DNA from: Sclerotiophoma versabilis
Taxonomy: Eukaryota; Ascomycota; Dothideomycetes; Pleosporales; Didymellaceae
Reading direction: 5' to 3'
Length of the DNA: 64,000 nucleotides
Assembly (NCBI GenBank): GCA_012274445.1
Contig: JAAROD010000080.1
Location: 992,001 to 1,056,000, forward strand
Shown piece by piece: positions 63,591 to 64,000 of the stretch. The notes under the pieces are model-generated. The model was not told the origin of the DNA. It worked only from the letters and a program-made list of their open reading frames with translations, and ran no database searches. The translations under genes were made by a program, and so were the position numbers. The first letter of the stretch is position 1, and the number at the start of each line of letters is the position of its first letter.

Positions 63591-64000
63591 GCAACATTCT
63601 TTTTGTCCTTGGAGTGTCTCGGGGGCCTGACCATTCTGTTTTTAGTTCCGCCGAAGCAAGGGACACACAACCACACAAATGCCGTGGTAATATATTTTGT
63701 AGCTCCTCGACATCGTTCTCTAGCATCGGGAGAATGGTCGGTGTAAGTTTCATGCAGAAATACCCAGTAGTGTTGTTCAAGTCTACATTGCACTGAACAA
63801 AGGTGTAGAGATGAATAATAAAAAGCTCCGAAAATGCAATAATGGCAGCCCTCTGTAACACGGCACAGAAGAACGATGAAGTGGATTTGTCATTATTTCG
63901 CGGAATGTAACTACCAATGCTTCCATGGCGGCTGACTGATACATATATACTATATACGTCGCGTGCCTTTGTTTGCACGTCGCTTCAATCTCGTCCAGCT
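63591..64000. other. Right-end sequence
   Basis: The last 410 bases include the tRNA terminator at the start. The rest shows no gene; a reverse frame at 63445-63978 overlaps the tRNA and is rejected as coding. Confidence 0.5.

Noticed and set aside
63445..63978. 177-codon reverse frame at the right end
   Set aside because: Runs through the tRNA-Pro gene and its terminator; not coding.
1..64000. Secondary-metabolite cluster, transposon, CRISPR or phage content
   Set aside because: No PKS/NRPS/terpene gene, no transposase or reverse transcriptase, no terminal repeats, and no spaced repeats were seen.

Overview
This is a fungal nuclear window, almost certainly from a filamentous ascomycete (Pezizomycotina). 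Genes are monocistronic, lie on both strands, and carry short GT-AG introns (mostly 45-80 bp) with CTAAC/CTGAC-type branch points. They include fungal-restricted families: a HET-domain protein, a MAPEG protein, a PHO85-type cyclin and fungal MED1. A Dothideomycetes (Pleosporales-like) origin is my inference from gene style and was not tested. There is no bacterial operon, phage, CRISPR array, rRNA or recognisable transposon.

Layout. 0-20 kb: a PHO85-type cyclin, an orphan HET-domain gene with four exons, a D-lactate dehydrogenase (reverse), a large disordered protein of about 1,300 residues (reverse), then about 5.6 kb without a credible gene. 19.5-28.5 kb: glutamine synthetase, Mediator subunit 1, a small Cys/His-rich protein, a GFA-type zinc enzyme, TFIIH subunit TFB5, a single-pass membrane protein with PY motifs, and a doubtful small ORF. 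28.5-38.9 kb: a MOT1-family molybdate transporter, an SDR oxidoreductase, a strange tRNA-Pro-like gene, a MAPEG protein, a disordered nuclear-type protein with a double ACGCGT element at its start, a DUF4396 protein and a secreted alpha/beta hydrolase. 40-50 kb: a secreted type-B carboxylesterase, an FLVCR-like MFS transporter, QCR6, an RraA/HMG-aldolase-like protein and SNF12 (SWI/SNF). 50.3-64 kb: an amidohydrolase, a PAH-domain protein with a zinc-finger-like segment, a secreted aldose 1-epimerase, a serine-rich unknown protein, the mitochondrial i-AAA protease YME1 and an intron-containing tRNA-Pro(UGG).

The genes do not form a single pathway. They are a typical mix of nuclear transcription and chromatin factors (MED1, TFB5, SNF12, the PAH protein), mitochondrial proteins (D-lactate dehydrogenase, QCR6, YME1, perhaps the DUF4396 protein) and secreted or membrane proteins. 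I resolved the multi-exon structures by hand, and in every case the exon lengths sum to an intact reading frame.

I found no convincing wholly new system. The best leads are the tRNA-Pro-like gene without a standard anticodon arm, the PAH-plus-finger protein, a fourfold short motif in the 1,300-residue protein, two stop-free introns whose lengths are multiples of three, and the palindromic pair of ACGCGT boxes at 36.55 kb.
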